Positions 1-7,646 of a stretch of DNA of 64,000 bases are shown here, piece after piece. The notes below the pieces were generated by a model that saw nothing but the letters and a program-made list of their open reading frames with translations, did no database searches and was not told the DNA's origin. Source of the stretch: RCIO01 sp965232405 (GTDB lineage Bacteria > Pseudomonadota > Alphaproteobacteria > Rhizobiales > Rhizobiaceae); the NCBI GenBank assembly GCA_965232405.1, contig OZ246966.1:2294001-2358000 (forward strand), in the 5' to 3' direction. The first letter of the stretch is position 1, and the number at the start of each line of letters is the position of its first letter. The position numbers were made by a program, and so were the translations under genes.

Positions 1-969
1 CAGGCCAAACGGCCTCCAAAGCTGTTGTCGGAGTTCGGCTTCTTCGCCGACATGACCAGGCAGACACCGGTGGAAGGTGTCGTGCCATTCGCACTCAACA
101 CGCCGCTCTTCTCCGACAAGGCGCTGAAATACCGCTTCGTCTACGTGCCTGAAGGCACGGCTGCGCGATATGTGGCCGACGAGGCATTTGAGTTTCCGGT
201 TGGCACGGCACTCATCAAGACATTCGCTTTTCCCGCCGACTTTCGCGAACCGGACAACGACATCCGGCTTATCGAGACAAGGGTTCTGCTCAACCGCGAG
301 GATGGTTGGCAGGCATGGGCCTATCTGTGGAATGAGAGGCAGAACGACGCGGAACTGAAGATCGCCGGCGCCAGGGTGCCGATTGAAACAATCGACGAAG
401 ATGGCTCTCCGCTTTCGATCTCTTATTCGGTACCCAACAAGAACCAGTGCAAAGGCTGTCACGCGCTGAACGAGGAGATCACGCCGCTTGGACCGAAAGC
501 GCGCAATCTCAATGGTGAGTTCGACTATGATGACGGCACCCGCAACCAGATCGAATACTGGACCGGGCATGGCCTGCTGGAGGGCGCACCCCCTTCCCGC
601 GAAATCGCGACCGCGCCGGACTGGCGAGACGGAAGCGCCGACCTAGAAGGGCGCGCACGGGCCTGGCTCGACGTGAATTGTGCTCACTGTCACCGGCGCG
701 AGGGGCCGGCCAGCAATTCGGGCCTGTTCCTCACCTGGGACGAGCAGGACCGCACTGCGCTTGGCGTGTTGAAGCGCCCGGTGGCAGCCGGACGCGGCTC
801 GGGCGACCGTGAGTTCGACATCAAGCCCGGTGATCCCGATGGCTCGATCCTGCTCTACAGGGTGGAAAGCACAGAACCGGGCGTGATGATGCCCGAACTT
901 GGTCGCTCGCTGGCCGATCCTGACGCGACCGAACTGCTCAGGGAATGGATCAGTTCGATTTCCGGCTGA
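1..969 (+). CDS. SO2930-family di-haem c-type cytochrome, 3' part
   Basis: The reading frame is open from the first base, so the N-terminus with its expected export signal lies outside the window. The visible ~322 residues contain two haem-attachment motifs, CKGCH (nt 448-462) and CAHCH (nt 679-693), about 75 residues apart. The surrounding text (PLFSDKALKYRFVY near the start, GDPDGSILLYR and MMPELGR near the end) resembles the SO2930/HNE_0200 family of periplasmic di-haem cytochromes, whose electron-transfer partner is not established. The stop is at 967-969. No partner gene is visible on this side, and glmM downstream is functionally unrelated. The haem motifs are certain; the family name is recognised from memory. 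Confidence 0.75.
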   Translation, partial: QAKRPPKLLSEFGFFADMTRQTPVEGVVPFALNTPLFSDKALKYRFVYVPEGTAARYVADEAFEFPVGTALIKTFAFPADFREPDNDIRLIETRVLLNREDGWQAWAYLWNERQNDAELKIAGARVPIETIDEDGSPLSISYSVPNKNQCKGCHALNEEITPLGPKARNLNGEFDYDDGTRNQIEYWTGHGLLEGAPPSREIATAPDWRDGSADLEGRARAWLDVNCAHCHRREGPASNSGLFLTWDEQDRTALGVLKRPVAAGRGSGDREFDIKPGDPDGSILLYRVESTEPGVMMPELGRSLADPDATELLREWISSISG

Positions 970-1051
970 CCGTGGTGTCTGACGCGAAAAGGAACCTCCC
1001 ATTAAGCATCCCGTGAGTTTCCCTGTCTTTCCCCGCCAAACTCCGCCGTTT

Positions 1052-1083
1052 TTGACCGTTTTCGTAACATGCGCTCATATAAT
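1052..1083 (+). promoter_or_regulatory. Possible promoter for glmM
   Basis: A perfect TATAAT lies at 1078-1083, about 70 bp before the glmM start. The best -35 match is TTGACC at 1052-1057, but the 20-bp spacer is longer than the usual 16-18, so the -35 assignment is doubtful even if the -10 is real. The gap between the cytochrome stop and glmM (970-1153) would suit a promoter. Confidence 0.35.
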
Positions 1084-1153
1084 GTGATGCCGTGGGCTAG
1101 CCGGGATATGGCACAAACGGGTGAGGGACTTCGTGGGAAAAGCCAAAAAAGAC

Positions 1154-2506
1154 ATGACGAGGAACTATTTCGGCACGGACGGTATTCGCGGCAAGGCGAA
1201 CAGCTTTCCGATGACCGCCGAGATCGCCATGAAGGTTGGAATGGCGGCCGGTGTTGCCTTCCAGCGCGGCGACCACCGCCATCGGGTTGTGCTTGGCAAG
1301 GATACCCGGCTTTCAGGTTACATGATCGAGAACGCGCTCGTCGCCGGCTTCTGCGCGGCGGGCATGGACGTGTTCCTGCTCGGCCCAGTGCCGACGCCGG
1401 CGGTCTCGATGCTGGCCAGGTCGCTGCGCGCCGATATCGGCGTGATGATCTCGGCCTCACATAATGCGTTCCAGGACAACGGGATAAAACTGTTCGGTCC
1501 CGATGGCTACAAGCTTTCGGACGAGATCGAGGGCCGCATCGAAAAGCTGCTGGACCAGGACCTGACCAAGTCGCTGGCGTCGCCAACCGCGCTCGGCCGG
1601 GCCAAGCGCATCGATGGCGTGCACGACCGCTATATCGAATTCGCCAAGAGAACCCTGCCGCGCTCCATGTCGCTGTCGGGCCTGCGCGTCGTCGTCGATT
1701 GCGCCAATGGTGCGGCCTACAAGGTGGCGCCCGCCGCGCTGTGGGAGCTTGGCGCCGAGGTAATCACCATCAACAACGAGCCCAACGGCTTCAACATCAA
1801 CGAGGAATGTGGGTCCACCCACCCGCTTGGCCTGTGCAAGAAGGTGCATGAAGTGCGCGCCGACATAGGCATCGCGCTGGATGGCGACGCTGACCGCGTG
1901 GTGATAGTCGACGAGAAGGGCCGCGTGGTCGATGGCGACCAGATCATGGCGCTGATCGCGCAGAGCTGGCACGAGGCCAACAGGCTGGCCGGTGGCGGCG
2001 TGGTGGCGACCATCATGTCCAATCTCGGGCTGGAACGGTTCCTGACCGACCTCAAGCTTGGCCTGCACCGCACCAAGGTCGGCGACCGCTATGTGGTCGA
2101 GCACATGCGTGCGCATGGCTACAATGTCGGTGGCGAGCAGTCCGGCCATATCGTGCTTTCCGATTTCTCCACGACGGGAGACGGTCTTTTGGCCGCACTT
2201 CAGGTTCTGGCCTGCATCAAGCGCGAAGACCGGCCAGCGAGCGAGGTTCTGGCGAAGTTCGAGCCGGTGCCGCAGCTCTTGAAGAATGTGCGTTTTGCGG
2301 GCGGCAAGCCGCTCGAAAGCGCGTCGGTGCAGGCTGCGATCGAGGATGCGCGGTCGCGCCTCGGCGAAACTGGCAGGCTCGTCATTCGCCCCTCAGGCAC
2401 CGAGCCGCTGATCCGCGTCATGGCCGAATCGGACGATAAGGCGCTGATTGAGGACGTTGTGAACGATATCGTTGGCGTGATCTCGGAAACGCGCTCCGCT
2501 GCCTGA
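1154..2506 (+). CDS. glmM: Phosphoglucosamine mutase GlmM
   Basis: Converts glucosamine-6-phosphate to glucosamine-1-phosphate, a cytoplasmic step towards UDP-GlcNAc for peptidoglycan and lipopolysaccharide. The 450-residue product starts MTRNYFGTDGIRG, the typical family N-terminus. The phospho-serine loop ISASHN places the catalytic Ser at residue 102, as in E. coli GlmM. The Mg-binding DGDADR is at 243-248 and the phosphate-binding RPSGTEPLIR is near the C-terminus. An in-frame GTG at 1121 would add 11 residues; the ATG at 1154 gives the standard family start. It is followed by a strong terminator. Many rhizobia carry ftsH directly upstream of glmM; here the neighbour is a cytochrome gene. 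Confidence 0.97.
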   Translation: MTRNYFGTDGIRGKANSFPMTAEIAMKVGMAAGVAFQRGDHRHRVVLGKDTRLSGYMIENALVAGFCAAGMDVFLLGPVPTPAVSMLARSLRADIGVMISASHNAFQDNGIKLFGPDGYKLSDEIEGRIEKLLDQDLTKSLASPTALGRAKRIDGVHDRYIEFAKRTLPRSMSLSGLRVVVDCANGAAYKVAPAALWELGAEVITINNEPNGFNINEECGSTHPLGLCKKVHEVRADIGIALDGDADRVVIVDEKGRVVDGDQIMALIAQSWHEANRLAGGGVVATIMSNLGLERFLTDLKLGLHRTKVGDRYVVEHMRAHGYNVGGEQSGHIVLSDFSTTGDGLLAALQVLACIKREDRPASEVLAKFEPVPQLLKNVRFAGGKPLESASVQAAIEDARSRLGETGRLVIRPSGTEPLIRVMAESDDKALIEDVVNDIVGVISETRSAA

Positions 2507-2530
2507 TCCGGATTTCGCAAAAGCATTCGA

Positions 2531-2557
2531 AAAACCCGCCGTTACGGCGGGTTTTTT
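2531..2557 (+). terminator. Rho-independent terminator after glmM
   Basis: AAAACCCGCC and GGCGGGTTTT flank a GTTAC loop, and the 3' arm runs on into a T tract. It lies 25 bp after the glmM stop. Confidence 0.9.
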
Positions 2558-2606
2558 GTTGCCGGTTGCATCAAGTTGTATGGATCGACGTAGTTAAGAA
2601 TTAGGG

Positions 2607-2621
2607 TTAAGCGCCCCTTAA
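2607..2621 (+). promoter_or_regulatory. CtrA-type box (TTAA-N7-TTAA) before the first omp gene
   Basis: TTAA (2607-2610), seven bases, then TTAA (2618-2621) exactly match the full CtrA recognition pattern known from Caulobacter and Brucella. The flanks extend the symmetry to GGTTAAG...CTTAACC (2605-2623). It lies 77 bp upstream of the omp ATG, inside the probable promoter region. CtrA controls outer-membrane protein genes in Brucella, so the context fits. Binding is inferred. Confidence 0.6.
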
Positions 2622-2697
2622 CCTTTGGCTGACATGGTGGCCGGCGAGTTTAACCAATCCGGCTGTTCGCGCCGGGCCAAACCAAGGGTCGCTTCCC

Positions 2698-3555
2698 ATG
2701 TTGAGACTTGCGAAACCGGTGATGCTGGGCGCTGCGTTGATCGCCGGTGCGGTTGCCCCCGCATTCGCCGCTGATATTTACGAGCCGCCGATTGTGGAGG
2801 CTCCTCCGATCTATAACGAGCCGATCCCGGTCGAGCACAATTATGGCGGCTGGTATCTGCGTGGTGATATCGATTACCACCTGTCGAGCTTTCGCGGCGG
2901 CAACTACATCACCTACGGCACGCCCGGCGGTCTCGGCGCATTCGACTTCGGCAATCTGCGCGGGGCTTTCTCCGCCGGTGTTGGTGTCGGTTACAAGATC
3001 AACAGGTGGTTCCGCGCCGATCTGACGGCCGACTACTTCTTCCGCTCCACGTTCACGGGCCAGACTTCCGGCGTGTGCCCGGGCGGCGGCGCCTGTACCT
3101 CGGTCGATACCTCGGCCTACAGCGCGATCGTGGCCATGGCCAACGCCTATGTCGATCTCGGCACCTGGCACAAGATCACGCCCTATGTCGGCGCCGGTAT
3201 CGGTGGTGCGCGGCTTCAGTGGGACGCGCTCAACAACACGGTTGGCGGCACGACCACGACACATGCGGGCGCAACCAGCTGGCGCTTCGCCTGGGCGCTC
3301 ATGGCCGGTGCATCCTACTGCATCAATCCGAAATGGGCTGTCGATGTTGGCTACCGCTTCATGCGAGTCAATGGCGGGCGCATGTTTGAATATGCTCCGC
3401 AGGCCGGGCCAGGCTTCGATGCCGGCCTGACCATCCATGAGGGACGCGCCGGCGTGCGTTACGCCTTCGGTGGCGGCGGCCATGCGGGCTGCGCCAAGAA
3501 GGAAGAGTTCATTCCTTACGAGCCGGAGCCACTGCCTCCAGTCGTCTACAAATAA
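2698..3555 (+). CDS. Outer membrane beta-barrel protein (Omp25/Omp31 type)
   Basis: Small outer-membrane barrel protein of 285 residues. It has a signal peptide with likely cleavage after AFA (residues 22-24, before AD). A Pro/Glu-rich linker (PPIVEAPPIYNEP) follows, then the barrel from GGWYLRGDIDYH with alternating aromatic strands. Strand-like blocks include SAGVGVGYKINRWFRADL, YVDLGTWHKITPYVGAGIGG and WAVDVGYRFMRVNGG. Unlike most barrels it does not end in a terminal aromatic residue: after GVRYAFGGG it has a short tail with a Cys and PEPLPPVVYK. The family supports envelope integrity in rhizobia and Brucella. It is monocistronic with its own terminator and is a distant paralogue of the gene starting at 3757. 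Confidence 0.85.
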   Translation: MLRLAKPVMLGAALIAGAVAPAFAADIYEPPIVEAPPIYNEPIPVEHNYGGWYLRGDIDYHLSSFRGGNYITYGTPGGLGAFDFGNLRGAFSAGVGVGYKINRWFRADLTADYFFRSTFTGQTSGVCPGGGACTSVDTSAYSAIVAMANAYVDLGTWHKITPYVGAGIGGARLQWDALNNTVGGTTTTHAGATSWRFAWALMAGASYCINPKWAVDVGYRFMRVNGGRMFEYAPQAGPGFDAGLTIHEGRAGVRYAFGGGGHAGCAKKEEFIPYEPEPLPPVVYK

Positions 3556-3570
3556 GTCGACGCGATTTCG

Positions 3571-3606
3571 AAAAGCCGCCCCGCCGAAAAGGCCGGGCGG
3601 CTTTCT
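3571..3606 (+). terminator. Rho-independent terminator after the first omp gene
   Basis: AAAGCCGCCC (3572-3581) pairs with GGGCGGCTTT (3595-3604), with further inner pairing CGCC/GGC around GAAAA, followed by T-rich sequence. It sits 16 bp past the stop. Confidence 0.85.
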
Positions 3607-3667
3607 TGCGTCCGGAGCCAGGCTGACATCGTCGCCCGGCCCACTATTTGAGAAGGATTTGTTAGCC

Positions 3668-3695
3668 TTAACCGGCACTTAACCATCATGGTTAA
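3668..3695 (+). promoter_or_regulatory. CtrA-type full site overlapping a 17-bp palindrome before the second omp gene
   Basis: TTAA (3668-3671), seven bases, then TTAA (3679-3682) is a full CtrA pattern. Its right half is part of TTAACCAT-C-ATGGTTAA (3679-3695), a perfect palindrome made of two CtrA half-sites (TTAACCAT) facing each other. It ends 61 bp before the ATG. The arrangement predicts cooperative CtrA binding; this is inference from the pattern. Confidence 0.62.
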
Positions 3696-3756
3696 CAATG
3701 CACTCCGTTAGGCAGCGAAAACGCATTCGCCTGCCAGCGTTCTCGGAGTCAGCATC

Positions 3757-4617
3757 ATGCGCTTTCACGTCCGTCTGCTAGCAACCACAGCAATCGTCGC
3801 TCTCGTTCCGGCACTGCCGGCCGTTGCCGCCGACTACGATCCGCCGATGGTCGTGGAAGATGACCTGGGACCGCTAGAGGAAATTGTGCCCGTCGAAATC
3901 GGCAGCGGCTGGTATCTTCGCGGAGACGTTGGCTACGCATTCTCGACCAGTGCTTCGGGCGCCTTCAACTATCGAACCTTCAACAGCGGGACGGGCACTT
4001 ACGGTTCGGCGACCTTCACAACGGCGAATGTCAGCGGCGGCATGTCCTACGGGATCGGCTTCGGCTATGCTTTCACCGACCTTCTGCGGGCCGACCTGAC
4101 AGCTGAACGGTTCGAGATCCGCTTCAATGGAACGCGAACCTTCACGACGCCCTGTACCGGCTTCGCAGCGGGCACGACCTGTGCGTCAAACGATTCGGCG
4201 ACGTTCTACGGAACTTCCGTCATGGCGAACGGTTATGTCGATCTGGGAACCTTTGCCGGCTTCACACCGTATGTTGGCGGTGGCGCTGGCGTCACCCATG
4301 TTACCTGGTCGAACCTGTCGAGCACCTATACCTGCGTGGCAGGTGGTGCGGCATGTCCGGGAACAGCCACGACGCCGACGACCGGTGGCGGCCAGACAAG
4401 CTGGCGCTTCTCCTACGCGGCCGCGGCGGGTCTCGCGTATGACGTTAACGACAAGCTGAAGATTCGGCTTGGCTACAAGTTCCGCAAGATCAATGGCGGC
4501 CCGATGTTCGGCTTCAACGCGACCGACTCGGCTGCCGGCGCATCCGGCGTGCAGGGCACCGATCCCGGTTTCACCCAGCACGAGGTCAAGCTGGGGCTGC
4601 GCTACGAAATCTGGTGA
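3757..4617 (+). CDS. Outer membrane beta-barrel protein, second paralogue
   Basis: A 286-residue relative of the upstream barrel protein. It has a signal peptide ending AVAA|DYDPPM, an acidic linker, then GSGWYLRGDVGYAFS opening the barrel. Two pairs of Cys (TPCTGFAAGTTCAS and TYTCVAGGAACPG) lie in predicted surface loops and could form disulphides. The closing strand HEVKLGLRYEIW ends in an aromatic residue, as barrel-assembly signals usually do. It has its own promoter region with CtrA-like sites and its own terminator. Its exact role, porin or structural, cannot be read from sequence. Confidence 0.85.
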   Translation: MRFHVRLLATTAIVALVPALPAVAADYDPPMVVEDDLGPLEEIVPVEIGSGWYLRGDVGYAFSTSASGAFNYRTFNSGTGTYGSATFTTANVSGGMSYGIGFGYAFTDLLRADLTAERFEIRFNGTRTFTTPCTGFAAGTTCASNDSATFYGTSVMANGYVDLGTFAGFTPYVGGGAGVTHVTWSNLSSTYTCVAGGAACPGTATTPTTGGGQTSWRFSYAAAAGLAYDVNDKLKIRLGYKFRKINGGPMFGFNATDSAAGASGVQGTDPGFTQHEVKLGLRYEIW

Positions 4618-4647
4618 ATTCATTCGGACTGGGGCCCGAAGGAAGAC

Positions 4648-4675
4648 TGGCGAGCTCGGGAGGCTCGCCATTTTT
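4648..4675 (+). terminator. Rho-independent terminator after the second omp gene
   Basis: TGGCGAGC (4648-4655) and GCTCGCCA (4663-4670) form a perfect 8-bp stem followed directly by TTTTT. Confidence 0.92.
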
Positions 4676-4744
4676 CGTTGGCGTGGCACGATGTCCATTT
4701 CGAAGATTGCACTTGACCTGTAACCGCCTAAAGCAGTAACGCCG

Positions 4745-4800
4745 TCCGTGGGCCACCCCTCCCCAACGAGGGGCGCGCTATCTGTGAGGATAGAACCACG
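4745..4800 (+). promoter_or_regulatory. serC RNA motif (leader element)
   Basis: Two small hairpins stand immediately before the serC ATG. The first is CCCCTC (4756-4761) with GAGGGG (4768-4773). The second is CTATC (4778-4782) with GATAG (4789-4793), and the GAGGA ribosome-binding sequence falls within its loop and stem. This two-hairpin arrangement directly upstream of serC-serA matches the alphaproteobacterial serC motif described by comparative genomics (Rfam RF00517 by memory). Sequestering the ribosome-binding site suggests translational control of serine synthesis. The ligand or trigger is not known to me. Confidence 0.75.
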
Positions 4801-5976
4801 ATGACGAACCTACCGAAGCCCGGACTCCGTCCGGCAAATCCCAATTTTTCTTCTGGTCCCTGCACGAAACGTCCCGGCTGGTCGCCGGAGGCGCTCAAGG
4901 ACGCGGCTCTCGGCCGCTCGCACCGGGCCAAAATCGGCAAATCCAAACTCGCACAGGCGATCGACCTGACACGCGAAGTGCTGCAGGTGCCTGACGGCCA
5001 CCTGATCGGCATTGTCCCGGCATCCGACACCGGCGCGGTGGAAATGGCGCTGTGGTCGCTTCTGGGCGAACGCGGCGTCGACATGGTCGCCTGGGAGAGC
5101 TTCGGCTCGGGCTGGGTGACCGATGTGGTCAAGCAGCTCAAGCTCGACGATGCGCGCACGATCGAAGCGCCCTATGGCGAATTGCCCGATCTCGGCCAGA
5201 TCGATTTCGACCGCGACGTGGTGTTCACCTGGAACGGCACGACCTCGGGCGTGCGGGTGCCGAATGGCGACTTCATTCCCGCCGAACGCAAGGGGCTGAC
5301 GATATGCGATGCGACCTCGGCGGCGTTTGCCCAGAGGCTCGATTTCGACAAGCTCGATGTGGTGACCTTCTCCTGGCAGAAAGTGCTGGGCGGTGAAGCC
5401 GCGCACGGCATGCTGATCCTCAGCCCGCGCGCCGTCGAGCGGCTTGAGAACTACAAGCCGGCATGGCCGCTGCCCAAGATCTTCCGCCTCACCAAGGGCG
5501 GCAAGCTGATTGAGGGCATCTTCAAGGGTGAGACGATCAACACGCCTTCCATGCTGGCGGTCGAGGACTATCTCGATGCGCTGAACTGGGCGAAAGAGAT
5601 CGGCGGCCTGGACGCACTGATTTCTCGCGCGGACGCCAATGCCGCCGTGATCGACCGCTTTGTCGAAGCCTCGAGCTGGCTGGGCCATCTGGCTGTCGAG
5701 CCTGAAACCCGGTCCAATAGCTCGGTCTGCCTATCAATTGTCGACCCCGACATCACGGCGCTTGACGCCGAGGCTCAGGCAGCCTTTGCGAAAGGGCTCG
5801 TCTCGGTGCTCGACAAGGAAGGCGTTGCCTACGACATCGGTGCCTATCGCGACGCGCCGCCGGGACTACGCATCTGGTGCGGCGCCACAGTCGAGACCTC
5901 CGATCTGGAGGCGTTGATGCCCTGGCTCGACTGGGCTTTCGCGTCCCAGAAGGCGTCGCTCAAGGCCGCGGCCTGA
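4801..5976 (+). CDS. serC: Phosphoserine aminotransferase SerC
   Basis: PLP-dependent cytoplasmic enzyme that converts 3-phosphohydroxypyruvate plus glutamate to phosphoserine, the second step of serine synthesis; it often also acts in PLP synthesis. At 391 residues it is of the alphaproteobacterial/archaeal-type length. The N-terminus NPNFSSGPCTKRPGW is diagnostic. The PLP lysine is K194 in FSWQKVLGGEAAHG, and NTPSMLAVEDYLDAL follows as expected. It starts at the ATG that ends the serC RNA motif. serA follows 65 bp downstream, so the two enzymes of the pathway are very likely co-transcribed. Confidence 0.96.
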   Translation: MTNLPKPGLRPANPNFSSGPCTKRPGWSPEALKDAALGRSHRAKIGKSKLAQAIDLTREVLQVPDGHLIGIVPASDTGAVEMALWSLLGERGVDMVAWESFGSGWVTDVVKQLKLDDARTIEAPYGELPDLGQIDFDRDVVFTWNGTTSGVRVPNGDFIPAERKGLTICDATSAAFAQRLDFDKLDVVTFSWQKVLGGEAAHGMLILSPRAVERLENYKPAWPLPKIFRLTKGGKLIEGIFKGETINTPSMLAVEDYLDALNWAKEIGGLDALISRADANAAVIDRFVEASSWLGHLAVEPETRSNSSVCLSIVDPDITALDAEAQAAFAKGLVSVLDKEGVAYDIGAYRDAPPGLRIWCGATVETSDLEALMPWLDWAFASQKASLKAAA

Positions 5977-6041
5977 CCTTTGCCGGCCGCCGACATGGCG
6001 GCCGTTTCCCAGCTCACGACACATCTACAAGGAGGCCACCG

Positions 6042-7640
6042 ATGGCGCCCCGTGTACTCGTATCCGACAAACTTTCGCCGACAGCCGTTCAGATATTCAA
6101 GGATCGCGGCGTAGAGGTCGACTACCTGCCCGATCTCGGCAAGGACAAGGAAAAGCTGCTTGAGGCCATTCCGCAATATGACGGACTGGCAATCCGGTCC
6201 GCCACCAAAGCGACGGAAAAGCTGATCAACGCCGCGACCAATCTGAAGGTGATCGGCCGCGCCGGCATCGGCGTCGACAATGTCGACATTCCCGCTGCCA
6301 GCCGACGCGGCATCATCGTGATGAATACGCCGTTCGGCAATTCGATCACGACAGCCGAACATGCAATTGCAATGCTGTTTTCGGTGGCCCGACAGATACC
6401 CGAGGCAAACGCTTCCACCCATGCCGGCAAGTGGGAGAAGAACCGCTTCATGGGCACCGAAATCACCGGCAAGACGCTGGGTGTGGTCGGCTGCGGCAAT
6501 ATCGGTTCGATCGTGGCGATGCGTGGCGTGGGACTGAAGATGAACGTGATCGCCTTCGATCCGTTTCTGCGCGAACAGCGCGCATCCGAACTCGGCGTGG
6601 AAAAGGTCGAACTGGAAGAACTTTTCAAGCGCGCGGACTTCATCACGCTGCACACGCCGTTGACCGACAAGACGCGCAACATCATCAATGCCAAGGCGAT
6701 TGCGATGATGAAAGACGGCGTGCGCATCATCAATTGCGCGCGCGGTGGCTTGATCGACGAAGCGGCGCTGGTCGATGCGCTGAAGTCGGGAAAGGTAGCC
6801 GGCGCGGGTATTGACGTCTTTGAAGTTGAGCCGGCTACTGAAAGCCCGCTATTCGCGTTCGATAATGTGGTGTGCACGCCGCATCTGGGTGCAGCAACTT
6901 CGGAAGCGCAGGAAAATGTCGCGCTGCAGGTTGCCGAACAGATGTCGGACTATCTGCTGCGCGGCGCGGTGACCAACGCGATCAACATGCCCTCCATCAC
7001 CGCAGAGGAAGCGCCACGGCTAAAGCCGTTCGTGAAACTTGCAGAGGTGCTGGGCGCGTTTGTCGGCCAGGTTACGGAAGAGCCGATCCAGGAAGTCGAG
7101 ATCCTGTTCGACGGCGCGACGAGCGAGTTGAACACGCAAGCGCTGAAGAGCGCCGCGCTCGCCGGACTGATCCGCCCGCAGGTCGCGGACGTCAACATGG
7201 TCTCCGCCCCGATCATGGCCAAGGAACGCGGCATCGTTGTTTCGGAAGTGAAGCGCGACAAGTCAGGCGTTTTCGACGGCTATATCAAGCTGACCGTGAA
7301 AACGCGGGAGCGGACGCGGGCCATCGCCGGCACCTGCTTCTCCGACGGCAAGCCGCGTTTCATCCAGATCAAGGGCATCAACATCGATGCCGAGGTCGGC
7401 GAGCACATGCTCTACACGACCAACGCCGATGCGCCGGGCATCATCGGCCTGCTGGGCACGGTGTGCGGCAAGAACGGGGTCAACATCGCGAACTTCCAGC
7501 TTGGCCGAAACAGGCCGGGTGGCGACGCGATCGCGCTGCTTTATCTGGATGCCCCGTTCCCCGAGAGCGTGCTTGAGGAAGTGCGCGCGCACGAGACGAT
7601 CATTTCGGCGAAACCGCTCAGGTTCGACGTCGGAATCTGA
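6042..7640 (+). CDS. serA: D-3-phosphoglycerate dehydrogenase SerA
   Basis: NAD-dependent enzyme oxidising 3-phosphoglycerate to 3-phosphohydroxypyruvate, the first committed step of serine synthesis. The 532-residue long form has the NAD-binding GCGNIG at 150-155, catalytic His281 in TPHLGAAT, an intervening substrate-binding domain, and a C-terminal ACT domain from about residue 455 (NADAPGIIGLLGTV). The ACT domain is the usual site of serine feedback. The start at 6042 is set by a strong AAGGAGG 7 bp upstream; the open frame reaches back into serC but without a good ribosome-binding site. It converges with the exporter gene on the minus strand, with only 6 bp between the stops. Confidence 0.96.
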   Translation: MAPRVLVSDKLSPTAVQIFKDRGVEVDYLPDLGKDKEKLLEAIPQYDGLAIRSATKATEKLINAATNLKVIGRAGIGVDNVDIPAASRRGIIVMNTPFGNSITTAEHAIAMLFSVARQIPEANASTHAGKWEKNRFMGTEITGKTLGVVGCGNIGSIVAMRGVGLKMNVIAFDPFLREQRASELGVEKVELEELFKRADFITLHTPLTDKTRNIINAKAIAMMKDGVRIINCARGGLIDEAALVDALKSGKVAGAGIDVFEVEPATESPLFAFDNVVCTPHLGAATSEAQENVALQVAEQMSDYLLRGAVTNAINMPSITAEEAPRLKPFVKLAEVLGAFVGQVTEEPIQEVEILFDGATSELNTQALKSAALAGLIRPQVADVNMVSAPIMAKERGIVVSEVKRDKSGVFDGYIKLTVKTRERTRAIAGTCFSDGKPRFIQIKGINIDAEVGEHMLYTTNADAPGIIGLLGTVCGKNGVNIANFQLGRNRPGGDAIALLYLDAPFPESVLEEVRAHETIISAKPLRFDVGI

Positions 7641-7646
7641 GCAAAC

